Under the pieces are notes generated by a model, which saw nothing but the letters and a program-made list of their open reading frames with translations, had not been told where the DNA came from and ran no database searches. A stretch of 64,000 nt of DNA from an uncultured Acidobacteriia bacterium. GTDB taxonomy: Bacteria; Acidobacteriota; Terriglobia; Bryobacterales; Bryobacteraceae. Position 1 is the first letter of the stretch, and every line of letters begins with the position of its first letter. Shown here piece after piece: positions 23,243 through 32,682 of this stretch. The DNA lies in the NCBI GenBank assembly GCA_903907865.1, contig CAIVPR010000085.1, forward strand, positions 115,326 through 179,325, in the 5' to 3' direction. A program made the position numbers and the translations under genes.

Positions 23243-26200
23243 CTAGGCCGATTCGACCGCCACGCGCTGCAGCGTGAAGGCTTCAATGATGTCGCCCTGC
23301 CGCACGTCGTTGTAGTTGTCGATCGTGATACCGCACTCCTGGCCGGACCGCACTTCGCTGACGTCGTCCTTGAAACGCCGCAACGAGCCGATCTTGCCGT
23401 CGTGCACCACACTGTTGTCACGCAGCAACCGGATCCGCGCGCCGCCCGGAATCGTGCCTTCGATGACCACGCAGCCCGCAACCGAGCCGATCTTGGACAC
23501 CTTGAACACTTCCCGGACCTCCGCCCGACCCCGGAATATTTCCTTGTAGACCGGTGCCAGAAGGCCCAACATCGCCTTCTTGACCTCGTCGACCACCTCG
23601 TAGATGATCGAGTGCAGGCGCATGTCCACCTGCTCGCGTTCGGCCGTGGCCGTTGCGTTCCGCTCCGGCCGCACGTTGAAGCCGATGATGATGGCTTCCG
23701 ACGCGATGGCCAGATCGACGTCCGACTCGTTGATCGAGCCCACGCCGGCCCGCAGCACGCGCACCGTAACCTTGTCCGTCGACAGCTTTTCCAAGGTGTC
23801 GCGAAGAACTTCCGCCGAACCGCCCACGTCGGCCTTGAGGATGATCGGCAACTCCTTGATCTCCCCGGCGGCCATCTTCTTGTGGAGCTGTTCCAGCGTG
23901 AGCCGACCCGTCTTGGCCAACTGCGCCGCCCGTTCCTTCTCGGCACGGTACAGCACAATCTGCTTTGCCTTCGCCGTGTCCGTCACCACCTGGAAGCTGT
24001 CGCCAGCCTCCGGCAATTGCTCCAGACCCAGCACTTCGACCGGCATCGACGGCCCGACTTCCCGGAGCTGGTCGCCCCGGTCGCCGATCATCGCCCTGAC
24101 GCGGCCGAATACCACGCCGCAGATGAAGTTGTCGCCCACCCGCAGCGTGCCGTTGCGCACCAAGAGTGTCGCCACCGGGCCACGACCGCGGTCGAGTTTC
24201 GCTTCCAGCACCGTCGCCATCGCCGGACGCGCCGGATTGGCCTTCAAGTCTTGGATTTCCGCGACGAGCAGGATCATTTCCAGCAGCAGGTCCAAGTTCT
24301 GCTTGGTCCGCGCCGAAACCGGCACCATGACGGTGTCGCCGCCCCAGTCTTCCGCCAGCAGTCCCCGGTCGGAGAGCTGCTGCTTGATGCGGTCGGGCTG
24401 TGAATCCGACTTGTCGATCTTGTTGATTGCGACAATGATTGGCACCTTGGCCGCCTTCGCGTGGTCGATGGCTTCCAGCGTCTGCGGCATCACGCCGTCG
24501 TCCGCCGCAACCACCAGAACCACGATGTCGGTAACCTTGGCACCGCGGGCACGCATGCGGGTGAACGCTTCGTGACCCGGCGTGTCGATGAACACGATCT
24601 TCTGACCGTTCTTCTCCACGTGGTATGCACCAATGTGCTGCGTAATGCCGCCCGCTTCGCGCGATGCGACACTTGCTGTCCGGATCGCGTCCAGCAGCGA
24701 AGTCTTACCGTGGTCGACGTGGCCCATGATGGTGACCACCGGCGGCCGACGGGTGAGGTCCTTGTCCTCCTCGGCAATCTCCACGTCCGCCATCGCCTCT
24801 TCCTCGTACGTCACCGTCGAGGTGGAAGCGCCGAACTCGCGCGAGATTTCCGTGGCCAGCTTCGCGTCCAGAGTCTGGTTGATTGTGGCGAAAATGCCAC
24901 GGTCCACCAGCTTCTTGATGACGAAGTTCGCCTTCACGTCCAGCTTTTCGGAGAGCTCCTTGACGGTGATGCCTTCCGAAATCGTAATGTCGCGGCTGAT
25001 CGGCGGCGGCGCGGCGAAATCGCGCCGCGTCGTCGGACGCAACACGCGCTCCTCGGCTTCCTTATGCCGACCCTGTCCGGGACGACCCCGGTTCGGGGCT
25101 GGTCTGCGGGAAGTATCCGGCACCGGCGGCGCGGGAGTTCCAGGCCCCAATAACGGACCACCCCTCGACGTCGGATGCATCGGCCTTGGGCCACCCGGAC
25201 GCCCCGGACCACCAGGTCCCGCGAAACCCGGACGCGCAAATCCCGGTCCAGGCGCTCCCGGACCACTCCGAGGCTGTCCCGGCGCTGGCTGGCCCGGACG
25301 CGGCGGACCTTGATACAGAGGTTGACCCGGCCGCGGCTGCATCGGCCTCGCTGGAGCCACGGGCGGACGCGGCGGTGCCTGTCCAGGCATCGGCGAGCGC
25401 GGTTGCTGGCCCAGTTTCGCCAGCATGTCGGCGCGGGGCGGCACCACCGGTCTCGCGACCGGCTGGCCTACCAGCGGACGCGATCCCTGCGGCAGATTTC
25501 CTTGTTGCGGTCCCGGACCACCCGTCGGCCCGCCGCCTTGTTGCGGTGCGCCGCCTTCGGCCCGTTCCCCTGCGTGTTGCTGCGGACCCGGACGCTGTTG
25601 CGTCGGATGCTGTTGCGGAGGCCGCGGGTTCTGCCCGTGTCCCCCGTGGCTCTGAAGGGGCGGTCGCGGAGCAATCGGCGTTCCCGGCCGCACGCTCGGC
25701 ATTGGCGGACGCGGCGGAGCTTGCCCCGGCATTACCGACCCAGGAGCACTAGGTGGCAACGGCTGCCGCGGACCCGAAAGAATCTGTCCCGGGCGGATTC
25801 CGCTTGACGGAATCGGTCGCGCAGGCGGAGGCACCGGACGGCCCGGCACACTTGGAGCCGCAGGCTCGGCCGGTCGGCGCGCTTCCGGAGCGCCCGGAAC
25901 CGGCGGACGCACTGGAGCCCCCGGTGTCGCCGGGCTGGCCGGTGTCGCCGGGCCTGCCGAAGTCGCGGGCGCGGCGGGAGTTGCCGCTGCCGCAGGAGTC
26001 GCCGCAGCCGCGGGTGTTGCCGAGGGTGCGGGGGCGGGCGTAGCCTGAGCCGTCGAACGCCCCGCAATCGGCGGTTGAATCGGTGTCCCCCGGCCCAGCA
26101 ATGGCGGACGCAGCGGCAGGGCGCGCGGACGGTTCTCGTCCTCGTCCTTCGCTGGTTCCTCCTTCGCAGCCACGGGCGTCGCCACCGGAGCGGCCGCGAC

Positions 26201-26641
26201 CGGCTTTTCGTCCACAACGGGCGGCTTGGGCCCGGTCGCCAGAGGCGGAGCCAACGGCGCGCGCAAGACCGGCACCGCTATCGGCGGCGCCACCGGACGC
26301 GGCACAAAGACCGGAGGCCGGATTGGCCCTGCCGACTTCGGCGGTTCAACCGCCTCAACCCGTGGCGCGGCCTTCTCGTCATCGCGGTCGTCGCGGTCGT
26401 CGTCCGACCCTCCGTCATCCGAGCTGTCCGAAACGTGATTCGAAAAGCGGGTAGGCCCCACCACCGGGGCCATATAGTCTTCGCCGGCGTAGTAGCGGCG
26501 CAGACGTTCTGCCCCTATCTCGTCGATCGAGCTGGAGTGCGTCACCTTCTCGGCGATCCCGAGTTCGTTCAGCTTGTCAATGACCTCCCGCGACTTTACT
26601 TCCAGCTGTCGCGCCAGCTCATTTATTCGGATCTTGCTCAT
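23243..26641 (-). CDS. infB: Translation initiation factor IF-2
   Basis: About 1132 residues from ATG 26641 ([24 protein letters not shown]); a TTG two codons upstream is possible. Order: IF2_N domain (1-50); a roughly 490-residue proline/alanine/glycine-rich linker (about 60-550); a second IF2_N domain ([21 protein letters not shown]); the GTPase domain with G1 [13 protein letters not shown]2 [11 protein letters not shown]3 DTPGHEAF, G4 NKIDKSD and G5-like PVSARTKQN; then domains II-IV. IF-2 places fMet-tRNA on the 30S subunit and promotes subunit joining. The linker makes it longer than the E. coli protein (890 residues). It follows nusA after a 194-nt gap with no ylxR gene. Confidence 0.96.
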   Translation of the reverse strand: MSKIRINELARQLEVKSREVIDKLNELGIAEKVTHSSSIDEIGAERLRRYYAGEDYMAPVVGPTRFSNHVSDSSDDGGSDDDRDDRDDEKAAPRVEAVEPPKSAGPIRPPVFVPRPVAPPIAVPVLRAPLAPPLATGPKPPVVDEKPVAAAPVATPVAAKEEPAKDEDENRPRALPLRPPLLGRGTPIQPPIAGRSTAQATPAPAPSATPAAAATPAAAATPAAPATSAGPATPASPATPGAPVRPPVPGAPEARRPAEPAAPSVPGRPVPPPARPIPSSGIRPGQILSGPRQPLPPSAPGSVMPGQAPPRPPMPSVRPGTPIAPRPPLQSHGGHGQNPRPPQQHPTQQRPGPQQHAGERAEGGAPQQGGGPTGGPGPQQGNLPQGSRPLVGQPVARPVVPPRADMLAKLGQQPRSPMPGQAPPRPPVAPARPMQPRPGQPLYQGPPRPGQPAPGQPRSGPGAPGPGFARPGFAGPGGPGRPGGPRPMHPTSRGGPLLGPGTPAPPVPDTSRRPAPNRGRPGQGRHKEAEERVLRPTTRRDFAAPPPISRDITISEGITVKELSEKLDVKANFVIKKLVDRGIFATINQTLDAKLATEISREFGASTSTVTYEEEAMADVEIAEEDKDLTRRPPVVTIMGHVDHGKTSLLDAIRTASVASREAGGITQHIGAYHVEKNGQKIVFIDTPGHEAFTRMRARGAKVTDIVVLVVAADDGVMPQTLEAIDHAKAAKVPIIVAINKIDKSDSQPDRIKQQLSDRGLLAEDWGGDTVMVPVSARTKQNLDLLLEMILLVAEIQDLKANPARPAMATVLEAKLDRGRGPVATLLVRNGTLRVGDNFICGVVFGRVRAMIGDRGDQLREVGPSMPVEVLGLEQLPEAGDSFQVVTDTAKAKQIVLYRAEKERAAQLAKTGRLTLEQLHKKMAAGEIKELPIILKADVGGSAEVLRDTLEKLSTDKVTVRVLRAGVGSINESDVDLAIASEAIIIGFNVRPERNATATAEREQVDMRLHSIIYEVVDEVKKAMLGLLAPVYKEIFRGRAEVREVFKVSKIGSVAGCVVIEGTIPGGARIRLLRDNSVVHDGKIGSLRRFKDDVSEVRSGQECGITIDNYNDVRQGDIIEAFTLQRVAVESA

Positions 26642-26835
26642 GTTCAAGAGGTTGTTTACCTACCTACTCCCCGGTACCGCCGCGCGCTACCGGGGCAGTA
26701 ATCGACTTCGACATTCCCAACAGCGGACTCGATCTGCTCAAATCCGCCCACCACCACTACGCCAAGCCTATTCAGCCGATTTCACCATGGTATCAGCGCA
26801 CGAGCCGCGCGACCGCCGCTGGACGTGCACTGTTC

Positions 26836-28305
26836 CTACAAAGAGGTTGCCGGTACTTCCGGCACGGCTTCCCCGTCCACCGGATCGCCCGTACCTTCCG
26901 CCACGGCCACAGCCTCAACTTCAGCTGCAACGTCAGCCGCCTCTTCGCCCGGTTCCCGACCCTGTTCTTCGGCTTGTTCTTCGGCCGGAACTTCGCCCAA
27001 CTCCGCCACCTGCTCCTCGGACCCGTCTTCCGACTGCCCCGCGGAATAATCCTGCCCGTAATACCCGTTGATCGCCTGCTGGATCTTTGACACCGAATAC
27101 CCGTCGATCCCCGGCACCGACTCCAAGTCCTCCGGAGTCATCCCGCCCAGCTTCTCGATCGACCCGATGCCCGCCTTCACCAGCGCGTCCACCGTCGAGT
27201 CCGCCAAACCGTACTCGATCAACGCCGCCACCGGCGCCCCCATCGAGAACATCGTCAGCGCGTTCTGCGCTTCCTGGCGTTTCTCTTCCTCGCTCTTGAT
27301 GTCGATCTTCCAGCCCATCAGCTTCGCCGCCAGCCGCACATTCTGCCCGCGCTTGCCGATCGCCAGGGACAACTGCGAGTCGTCCACGATCACTTCCATG
27401 TGCTTGTCCACGGCGTCCAGGATGTTGACCTTGGAAATCTTCGCCGGACTCAGCGCATGCGTCGCGAACACAACCGGATCGTCCGAATACTCGATGATGT
27501 CGATCTTCTCGCCGCGCAACTCGCGGATGATCGACTGCACGCGCATGCCCTTCATCCCGACGCACGCGCCCACGCTGTCCACGTCCCGGTCCCGGCTCGA
27601 AACCGCGATCTTCGTCCGCTCGCCCGCTTCACGCGCGCACCCACGGATCACCACAGTGCCGTCGTAGATTTCCGGCACTTCCTGCTCGAAGAGCCGTTTC
27701 ACCAGCTCCGAATCAGCGCGTGAAACCACCACGCCCGGCCCCTTGGCCGACTTGTCCACCATCCGCAGCACGCACCGCACGCGGTCGCCCACGCTGTAGT
27801 TCTCCAGCCGCGACTGTTCCCGTTTCGGGAGCCGCGCCTCGGTCTTGCCCAGATCGACCACCAAGTCGAGCCCCTCGACCCGCTTGATCGACGTATTCAC
27901 CAACTCGCCCATCCGGTCGGCGTACTCGCGGTAAATCGTATCCCGCTCGGCCTCGCGGACTTTCTGGAAAATAACCTGCTTCGCGGTCTGCGCCGAAATC
28001 CGCCCCAACGCGTCCGTCGGCCGCTGGATCCGCACTTCGCCCCCGACCTCAACCTTCGGATCGATCCGCCGCGCCTCCGCCAGCGTCATCTCCAATGCCG
28101 GATCTGCCACCGTCTCGACCGCCGTCTTGACGGTGAACAGCTTGATTCCACCGGTCCGTTCGAACACGGCGTCGTAGTTTTCGGTCGTTCGGAAATGCTT
28201 GCGGGCAGCAATGAGCATCGCATCCTTCACCGCGTCGAGTACGATCTGCGGGTCGATGCCCTTCTCCTTGCTGAGGATTTCGATTGACTGATAAATGCTG
28301 TCCAC
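26836..28305 (-). CDS. nusA: Transcription termination/antitermination factor NusA
   Basis: This 489-residue protein starts at GTG 28305. The N-terminal RNA-polymerase-binding domain spans about 1-130 (IEILSKEKGIDPQIVLDAVKDAMLIAARK), then an S1 domain (about 135-200, GKTEARLPKREQ), two KH domains (GACVGMKGMRVQSIIRELRGEKIDIIEYS; LAIGKRGQNVRLAAKLMGWKIDI), and a single helix-hairpin-helix repeat (LESVPGIDGYSVSKIQQAI). The final 60 residues are an acidic glutamate-rich tail, an extension not found in E. coli. NusA modulates pausing, termination and antitermination. It lies 48 nt downstream of rimP. Confidence 0.95.
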   Translation of the reverse strand: MDSIYQSIEILSKEKGIDPQIVLDAVKDAMLIAARKHFRTTENYDAVFERTGGIKLFTVKTAVETVADPALEMTLAEARRIDPKVEVGGEVRIQRPTDALGRISAQTAKQVIFQKVREAERDTIYREYADRMGELVNTSIKRVEGLDLVVDLGKTEARLPKREQSRLENYSVGDRVRCVLRMVDKSAKGPGVVVSRADSELVKRLFEQEVPEIYDGTVVIRGCAREAGERTKIAVSSRDRDVDSVGACVGMKGMRVQSIIRELRGEKIDIIEYSDDPVVFATHALSPAKISKVNILDAVDKHMEVIVDDSQLSLAIGKRGQNVRLAAKLMGWKIDIKSEEEKRQEAQNALTMFSMGAPVAALIEYGLADSTVDALVKAGIGSIEKLGGMTPEDLESVPGIDGYSVSKIQQAINGYYGQDYSAGQSEDGSEEQVAELGEVPAEEQAEEQGREPGEEAADVAAEVEAVAVAEGTGDPVDGEAVPEVPATSL

Positions 28306-28353
28306 TTGATTTGGCCTCTAAAATAAGTTTGGTAGGGTCGGGGAAGGAGTGGC

Positions 28354-28863
28354 TTACCACTCGAACTTCAGGTTGGCGCGGCTAACCTGTTCGAGGGGAA
28401 AGTTCACGCGGGTGCCGTCGGGAAGTTCCAAGGTTGCAGCCGCGGAATCGACCGCGTCGGCACCGGCTACTGCGGCCCCGGTGACTTCAGCAATCACGCC
28501 GTCGAAAGACTTGATGCCCTTCGGGTCGCCGGCCAAGGGGGCTTTCAACACCACCTTTGCCTTCTTGCCCCGGAATCGATCCCAGTCCCGCGGACTACGC
28601 AACGGACGCTCCACACCCGGCGAGCTAACCTCCAACTGGTAGGTGTCCGGTATCGGATCGGAGGCGTCCAAGCGCTCGCTGACGGAACGGGAGACATGCT
28701 CGCAGTCGCCGTGCGTCACGCCTTCCGGCTTGTCGATCACGATCCGCAGCAACTGATTCTTCCCGGCTCCCTTCAGTTCGATCTCAAACAGCTCCAGACC
28801 GGCGGCATCGGTCACACTTCGAGTGATCCCTTCGATGGCCGTCAGTATGTCGCCGCGCTTCAT
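28354..28863 (-). CDS. rimP: Ribosome maturation factor RimP
   Basis: I choose ATG 28863 (MKRGDILTAIEGITRSVTDAAGLELFEIELKG), where the RimP N-terminal domain begins; earlier codons would include the leader hairpin. 169 residues. Typical blocks: LRIVIDKPEGVTHGDCEHVSRSVSERLDASDPI, YQLEVSSPGVERPLRSPRDWDRFRGKKAKV. The C-terminal SH3-like domain is RVNFPLEQVSRANLKFEW. RimP acts in 30S assembly. It is the first gene of the rimP-nusA-infB cluster and follows a leader with a terminator-like hairpin. Confidence 0.93.
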   Translation of the reverse strand: MKRGDILTAIEGITRSVTDAAGLELFEIELKGAGKNQLLRIVIDKPEGVTHGDCEHVSRSVSERLDASDPIPDTYQLEVSSPGVERPLRSPRDWDRFRGKKAKVVLKAPLAGDPKGIKSFDGVIAEVTGAAVAGADAVDSAAATLELPDGTRVNFPLEQVSRANLKFEW

Positions 28864-28888
28864 GCTTCCAATGTCCCGTGTCGATAGC

Positions 28889-28913
28889 AATAAAAAAGTG
28901 GGCTTTCGCCCAC
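28889..28913 (-). terminator. Intrinsic terminator or attenuator in the rimP leader
   Basis: On the reverse strand the sequence GTGGGC-GAAA-GCCCAC is followed by TTTTTTA. It is 26 nt before the rimP ATG and about 24 nt after the probable -10 box at 28937-28942. A flanking GTCGA/TCGAC pair could form a competing structure. It could terminate Uma2 transcription or attenuate the operon. Confidence 0.7.
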
Positions 28914-28936
28914 ATGCATGGCTCGACCTCACCGCC

Positions 28937-28942
28937 AGTATA
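28937..28942 (-). promoter_or_regulatory. Extended -10 promoter of the rimP-nusA-infB operon
   Basis: TATACT preceded by TGA gives an extended -10 (TGATATACT) on the reverse strand. The start would be near 28930, followed closely by the terminator-like hairpin. There is no strong -35. Confidence 0.45.
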
Positions 28943-29048
28943 TCAGAATTTGAGCCGCACGGCATCCATTCTCACCGCCCACGCCTCCTACGGCCCCCGG
29001 CTGCCTGTGCGCACGACCAGCCCTCCGCCGCAGAATCATTATGTTTCC

Positions 29049-29071
29049 GAGCCACGACCGCAAGGGAGTGT
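29049..29071 (-). repeat. REP-like element behind the first Uma2 gene
   Basis: In the sense of the upstream Uma2 gene this reads ACACTCCCT, then TGCGGTCGTGGCTC. It matches the copies at 22384 and 50845 almost exactly. The flank GCAGAATCA at 29030 is also shared with the 22384 copy. A partial second copy (GTTGTGGCTCG) lies at 29078-29090, between it and the Uma2 stop. Confidence 0.7.
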
Positions 29072-29105
29072 CCTTTTCGAGCCACAACCGGACATCCCAA
29101 CCTTG

Positions 29106-29612
29106 TCAATACTCAACCCCGTTCAGATTCACCCACAGCTCGTCCGTCCGAAAAACCCCGTCCGACACCCGTGCCACTCCGGTCGGCGTATGGATCTGCC
29201 CCGTCCTCGACGCCGGGTCGATCACCCACACCCACGACACCCCGAACTCCAAATACTCGTAGACCTTTTCCAAGGTTTCGGACATCGTGTCCTCGGGTGA
29301 CAGGATTTCAACGCAAAGATACGGTGCCTTGGTGACGATCCGCCGCCCGAACGGCCCCTCCGGCCTCGACACCAAACAAACATCGGGAACCCGGAACCGC
29401 TCCGGGCGGGTCTGCACCCGCTGTTCCGGGACCGCAAAGAGATTCATCGGCTTTCCTAGCGCCCAAAGCTCCCGGACGAGAAAGCCCTGCAGGTTGGCGT
29501 GTTCCCAAGTAGGCATCGGACGTTCGATAATCCTCCCCTCCACGAACTCGGCATCATGCTCAAAGCTCGTATGGAGGTATTGTTCGGCGGTGACCAGCGC
29601 GGCGACGACCAT
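29106..29612 (-). CDS. Uma2-family (DUF820) endonuclease-like protein
   Basis: This 168-residue protein has the Uma2 PD-(D/E)XK-like core: a first helix EQYLHTSFEHDAEFVEGRIIERPMP, FRVPDVCLVSR (PD motif), APYLCVEILSPEDTMSETLEKVYEYLEFGVSWVWVIDP (E-x-LSPE motif), and a C-terminal strand with ELWVNL. Uma2 proteins are highly amplified in cyanobacteria and Acidobacteria; biochemical activity is unproven for most. A GAGGAAGG Shine-Dalgarno sequence lies before ATG 29612. A REP-like element follows its stop, as with the second Uma2 gene at 50295. Confidence 0.87.
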   Translation of the reverse strand: MVVAALVTAEQYLHTSFEHDAEFVEGRIIERPMPTWEHANLQGFLVRELWALGKPMNLFAVPEQRVQTRPERFRVPDVCLVSRPEGPFGRRIVTKAPYLCVEILSPEDTMSETLEKVYEYLEFGVSWVWVIDPASRTGQIHTPTGVARVSDGVFRTDELWVNLNGVEY

Positions 29613-29690
29613 AATCCTTCCTCATTCTACCCCCAAAACGCCGGACGACCGGGGTCACCCCCGGTCGTCTTCCAACACCCTCGACGGAAC

Positions 29691-30521
29691 CTACCTCGTC
29701 GGCCCAACCACCGGTGCTGCCGCCAAAACCGGCTTCCAATCCTTCGTCTCCTGCGTCACTTTCGAAACCTCGTCTGACGGCAGTCGGGCCGCCATCGCCG
29801 CCAAGCGCCGCTCAGCCGCCTTCTCTTCCTGACTCGCAGCCAGTCGCGACCAGAAGTATGCCTGCTTCGGGTCCGCCGCGACCCCGATCCCGGCCGCGTA
29901 CATCACCCCGAGCCGTTCCTCGGCCTTCGCATACCCTTGGTCCGCCGACTTCTTGTACAGCACGAACGCCTCCGCAGGGTCCTTCTTCGTGCCCCTGCCC
30001 TTCTCGATCATCTGCGCCAAGTCGAACTGCGCCTCGGGAATCCCCTGCGCCGCCGCGCGACGGTAGTACAGGAGCGCCCGCTTGTGGTCCTGCTGGACTC
30101 CGTAGCCCTCCTCGTACAGGGTTGCGATTCCGGTCTGAGCCTGGCCGTACCCTTGGTCCGCCGCCAACTGGTACCAGTGCGAGGCCTCCGCATAGTCCTG
30201 CTGCACGCCCCAGCCCTGCGCATACCGGAATCCCAGCCGGTACTCGGCCATCGCGTTGCCCTGTTCCGCCGCGAGATGGTAGAGGCGCATCGCCTCCTCG
30301 ATGTTCTGCTTGACGCCCAGTCCCCACGCGTACATAACGCCGAGGTTGAACTGCGCGTTCGCATCGCCCTTGTCCGCCAACGGCTTCCACTCCCGGTAAG
30401 CCGTCGCATAGTCCTTCTTGTCGAATGCCTTCTTCGCGACATCGGGGTCCGCGGCCATCAGGGCCAACGGCGCGGCGGTCGCCACCACCAGCATCATGCT
30501 CAAGCTCTTCGATATCAACAT
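29691..30521 (-). CDS. Sel1-repeat secreted protein
   Basis: This 276-residue protein has a signal peptide (MLISKSLSMMLVVATAAPLALMAAD) and six Sel1-type TPR-like repeats of 36 residues. Examples are AQFNLGVMYAWGLGVKQNIEEAMRLYHLAAEQGNA, AEYRLGFRYAQGWGVQQD and AQTGIATLYEEGYGVQQD. Sel1 proteins act as adaptors in stress or envelope signalling. A strong GAGGAGG precedes ATG 30521. No partner is obvious nearby. Confidence 0.88.
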   Translation of the reverse strand: MLISKSLSMMLVVATAAPLALMAADPDVAKKAFDKKDYATAYREWKPLADKGDANAQFNLGVMYAWGLGVKQNIEEAMRLYHLAAEQGNAMAEYRLGFRYAQGWGVQQDYAEASHWYQLAADQGYGQAQTGIATLYEEGYGVQQDHKRALLYYRRAAAQGIPEAQFDLAQMIEKGRGTKKDPAEAFVLYKKSADQGYAKAEERLGVMYAAGIGVAADPKQAYFWSRLAASQEEKAAERRLAAMAARLPSDEVSKVTQETKDWKPVLAAAPVVGPTR

Positions 30522-30763
30522 GTTCCCTCCTCGCGTTGCGCACGAGTCGTTGTATCAAGGCCTCAAGGCCTATTTACATACGCTTACAATACTCCCGTCG
30601 CAAGCCAAACGCAAGGGTTATCTTTCGACCTTCCCGCCCGAAGGAATCGACCCCTTCCCCGGACCCGGTCACAAACATATTTCTCATTGGAATCAACAAC
30701 TTAGCTCGTTTCGCGCTCGGACTCGACCGCCGCCCGTGTTAGAAAGGACCCGGAGCAGAAACC

Positions 30764-31420
30764 ATGTCCACCCCCAAACAAATCGCAGCCAACCGCACCA
30801 ACGCCTGCAAATCAACCGGTCCGACGACCGCGGCCGGCAAGCAGGCGGTCTCCGTCAACGCCCTTCGCCACGGTCTCACCGGACGCACGGTCGTCATTCC
30901 TTCAGACGACCTCGATCACTACAAGACCCACGTCAAGGCCATCACCAGTTCCCTCAACCCCGAGTCCCCCGAGGAAATCCAACTCGCCTCCCTGATCGCA
31001 GACGACTACTGGCGTCTGCAGCGCGTCAAGTCCATTGAAGACGGCATCTTCGCCCTCCAATACGCCGAGAACGAGACCCTCGCCAACCAGCCCCAGGCCA
31101 ACGCCACCCTCAACGCGGCCAAGGCCTACCTCGACCATTCGAAGGAACTGGAGCGCCTCACCCTGTACGAGTCCCGCATCCAGCGCAACATCAAGTCCGC
31201 GACCGCACGCCTCGAAAAACTCCAGTCCGACCGCCGTGCCGCCCGCGCCAAAGCTCTCGAACAAGCTGCCCTTCTCACCCGCCTTGCACGCTCAAACAAA
31301 ACGACTTATGCGCCGCCTGAAGAGACCAATGGCTTTGACTTTTCACCCTCCGAAATCGACCGCGCGATCCAACTCCAGCAAGCCCGCCACCTCCCAAAAC
31401 CCCAAGCCCGCGCCGCCTAG
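30764..31420 (+). CDS. Uncharacterised conserved protein (NRxNAxxSTGP family)
   Basis: This 218-residue, highly charged helical protein opens with a striking N-terminal block: QIAANRTNACKSTGPTTAAGKQAVSVNALRHGLTG. The rest is helical (EEIQLASLIADDYWRLQRVKSIED, and a coiled-coil-like KSATARLEKLQSDRRAARAKALEQAALL). From memory, proteins with this N-terminal motif occur as many paralogues in Acidobacteria and other soil bacteria, but no function is established. It is preceded by GGAG at 9 nt. Cytoplasmic, no membrane segment. The base composition is like its neighbours. Confidence 0.7.
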   Translation: MSTPKQIAANRTNACKSTGPTTAAGKQAVSVNALRHGLTGRTVVIPSDDLDHYKTHVKAITSSLNPESPEEIQLASLIADDYWRLQRVKSIEDGIFALQYAENETLANQPQANATLNAAKAYLDHSKELERLTLYESRIQRNIKSATARLEKLQSDRRAARAKALEQAALLTRLARSNKTTYAPPEETNGFDFSPSEIDRAIQLQQARHLPKPQARAA

Positions 31421-31530
31421 ATTCGTGGCCCGCTGAACCCGTGTGAGGCGGACAATATTGGCCGCGGCGAGCTTCAGCAAGCCTTGACCGCAAATCCGGG
31501 AGCGACATCACGTCTTCTCCCCACCCCCCC

Positions 31531-31566
31531 AAACAAAAAGGCGGCCGGAGTTTCCCCCGACCGCCT
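31531..31566 (-). terminator. Intrinsic terminator of the TonB receptor gene
   Basis: A 10-bp stem (AGGCGGTCGG with CCGGCCGCCT, one mismatch) and a short loop are followed by TTTTTGTTT on the reverse strand. It begins 22 nt after the receptor stop codon, as expected for a rho-independent terminator. Confidence 0.75.
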
Positions 31567-31587
31567 CCCGATCCACCTATGCCGCAA

Positions 31588-32682
31588 CTAGAAATACAAC
31601 CGCAACCCCATCGTGATCAGCCGCGGGCCATACTGCGGACCCGTTGCGCGACCGAAATTGGCGTTGCCGACCGTCCCGTTCACCGCGAAATTCGTCCGGT
31701 TGAACGGATTGAACGCGTCCGCCCGCAGTTGCAACCGCACCCGGTTGGAATCCCCGTGCGGCCAAACACCCAACTGCTTCACGATCGCGATGTTGTCCAC
31801 CAGCACCGGCGGCTGCCGGAACCGGCCGTTGTACTGCGACGACGTTCCGAACGCAAACTGGCCCGGCACCGAGAACACGGTGTTGTTGAAGTACAGGCTG
31901 GACGGATTGTTCGGATCCAAAGTCGTCCGGTTCTGCCCTGTCAGCAGTGTCGCGCCGTTGTTGTTGCACATCCGGGCGCTTGTGAACAGCACCCCGTTGC
32001 CCAGCGTATTGGCGCAGGTCAACGCGATCAAGCCGCCGCTGCGGTAGTTGTGCGTGTCCGAAATCGTCCAATTGCCGACGATCGCGTCGACGAACTTGTT
32101 GTTCGTGTTCAGGAACCGCTTCCCCTTGCCCACAGGCAACTGGTAGCTGCTCAGGAAGTTGAACACGTTCGGCAAGTCGAACGGCAGGTAACTCTTCGGC
32201 TGCGTCAGGTTGTAGAAGTCCTGCGGATACACCTGGCTCTGCGAGAAGATCTGCCGGTAGCTCAGGATCGACAGCGTCTTCGACCGCACATACGACGCCT
32301 GGAACTGCCAGTCGCCGAACTTCCGTCCGACCTTGATCGACCCGGCGTCATACCAGGTCTGGCCCTGGCCCGAGTTCCGCGACCAAACGTTCAGGAACTG
32401 CGGAAACGGACGCAACGACTGCGCCAACGTCCCGTTGTCCGGGAAGTTCGCGTACGGCTTCTTGAAGCCCGCCGCCACAACGGACGGCGCCGTGATTGTC
32501 TGGCTCAGGAGCGACCCCAAGTACAGGTACGAGGGATTCACCTGGTTGAGGTCAACCGTCGAATTCAGTCCGTGGCCCCGGTTGCCCTGGTAGCCGATCT
32601 CGATCATGAACTTCTTCACTTCGCGCTGCACGTCGAAGCTCCAGTTGTAGATGCGCGGAGCTTTGCCGAACGTCGGACCCAT
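31588..32682 (-). pseudogene. TonB-dependent receptor, C-terminal part after in-frame stop
   Basis: This frame continues the receptor directly after TAA 32683-32685, in the same phase. It has 364 codons of outer-membrane barrel strands (YNWSFDVQREVKKFMIEIGYQGNRGHG, NVFNFLSSYQLPVGKGKRFL, RLQLRADAFNPFNRTNF) ending in the terminal aromatic motif ITMGLRLYF recognised by the BAM complex. The ATG at 32682 follows the stop immediately but is unlikely to be a true start, since it would give a barrel fragment without signal peptide. Most likely the piece of one receptor interrupted by a Tyr-to-stop change. Confidence 0.75.

Noticed and set aside
24900..26460. Several + strand frames opposite the IF-2 linker that look like proline/arginine-rich proteins
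   Set aside because: They mirror the low-complexity linker of infB; no start signal or homology.
26648..26835. Possible ylxR gene between nusA and infB
   Set aside because: The gap is only about 190 nt and no frame has YlxR motifs, so the usual gene is absent here.
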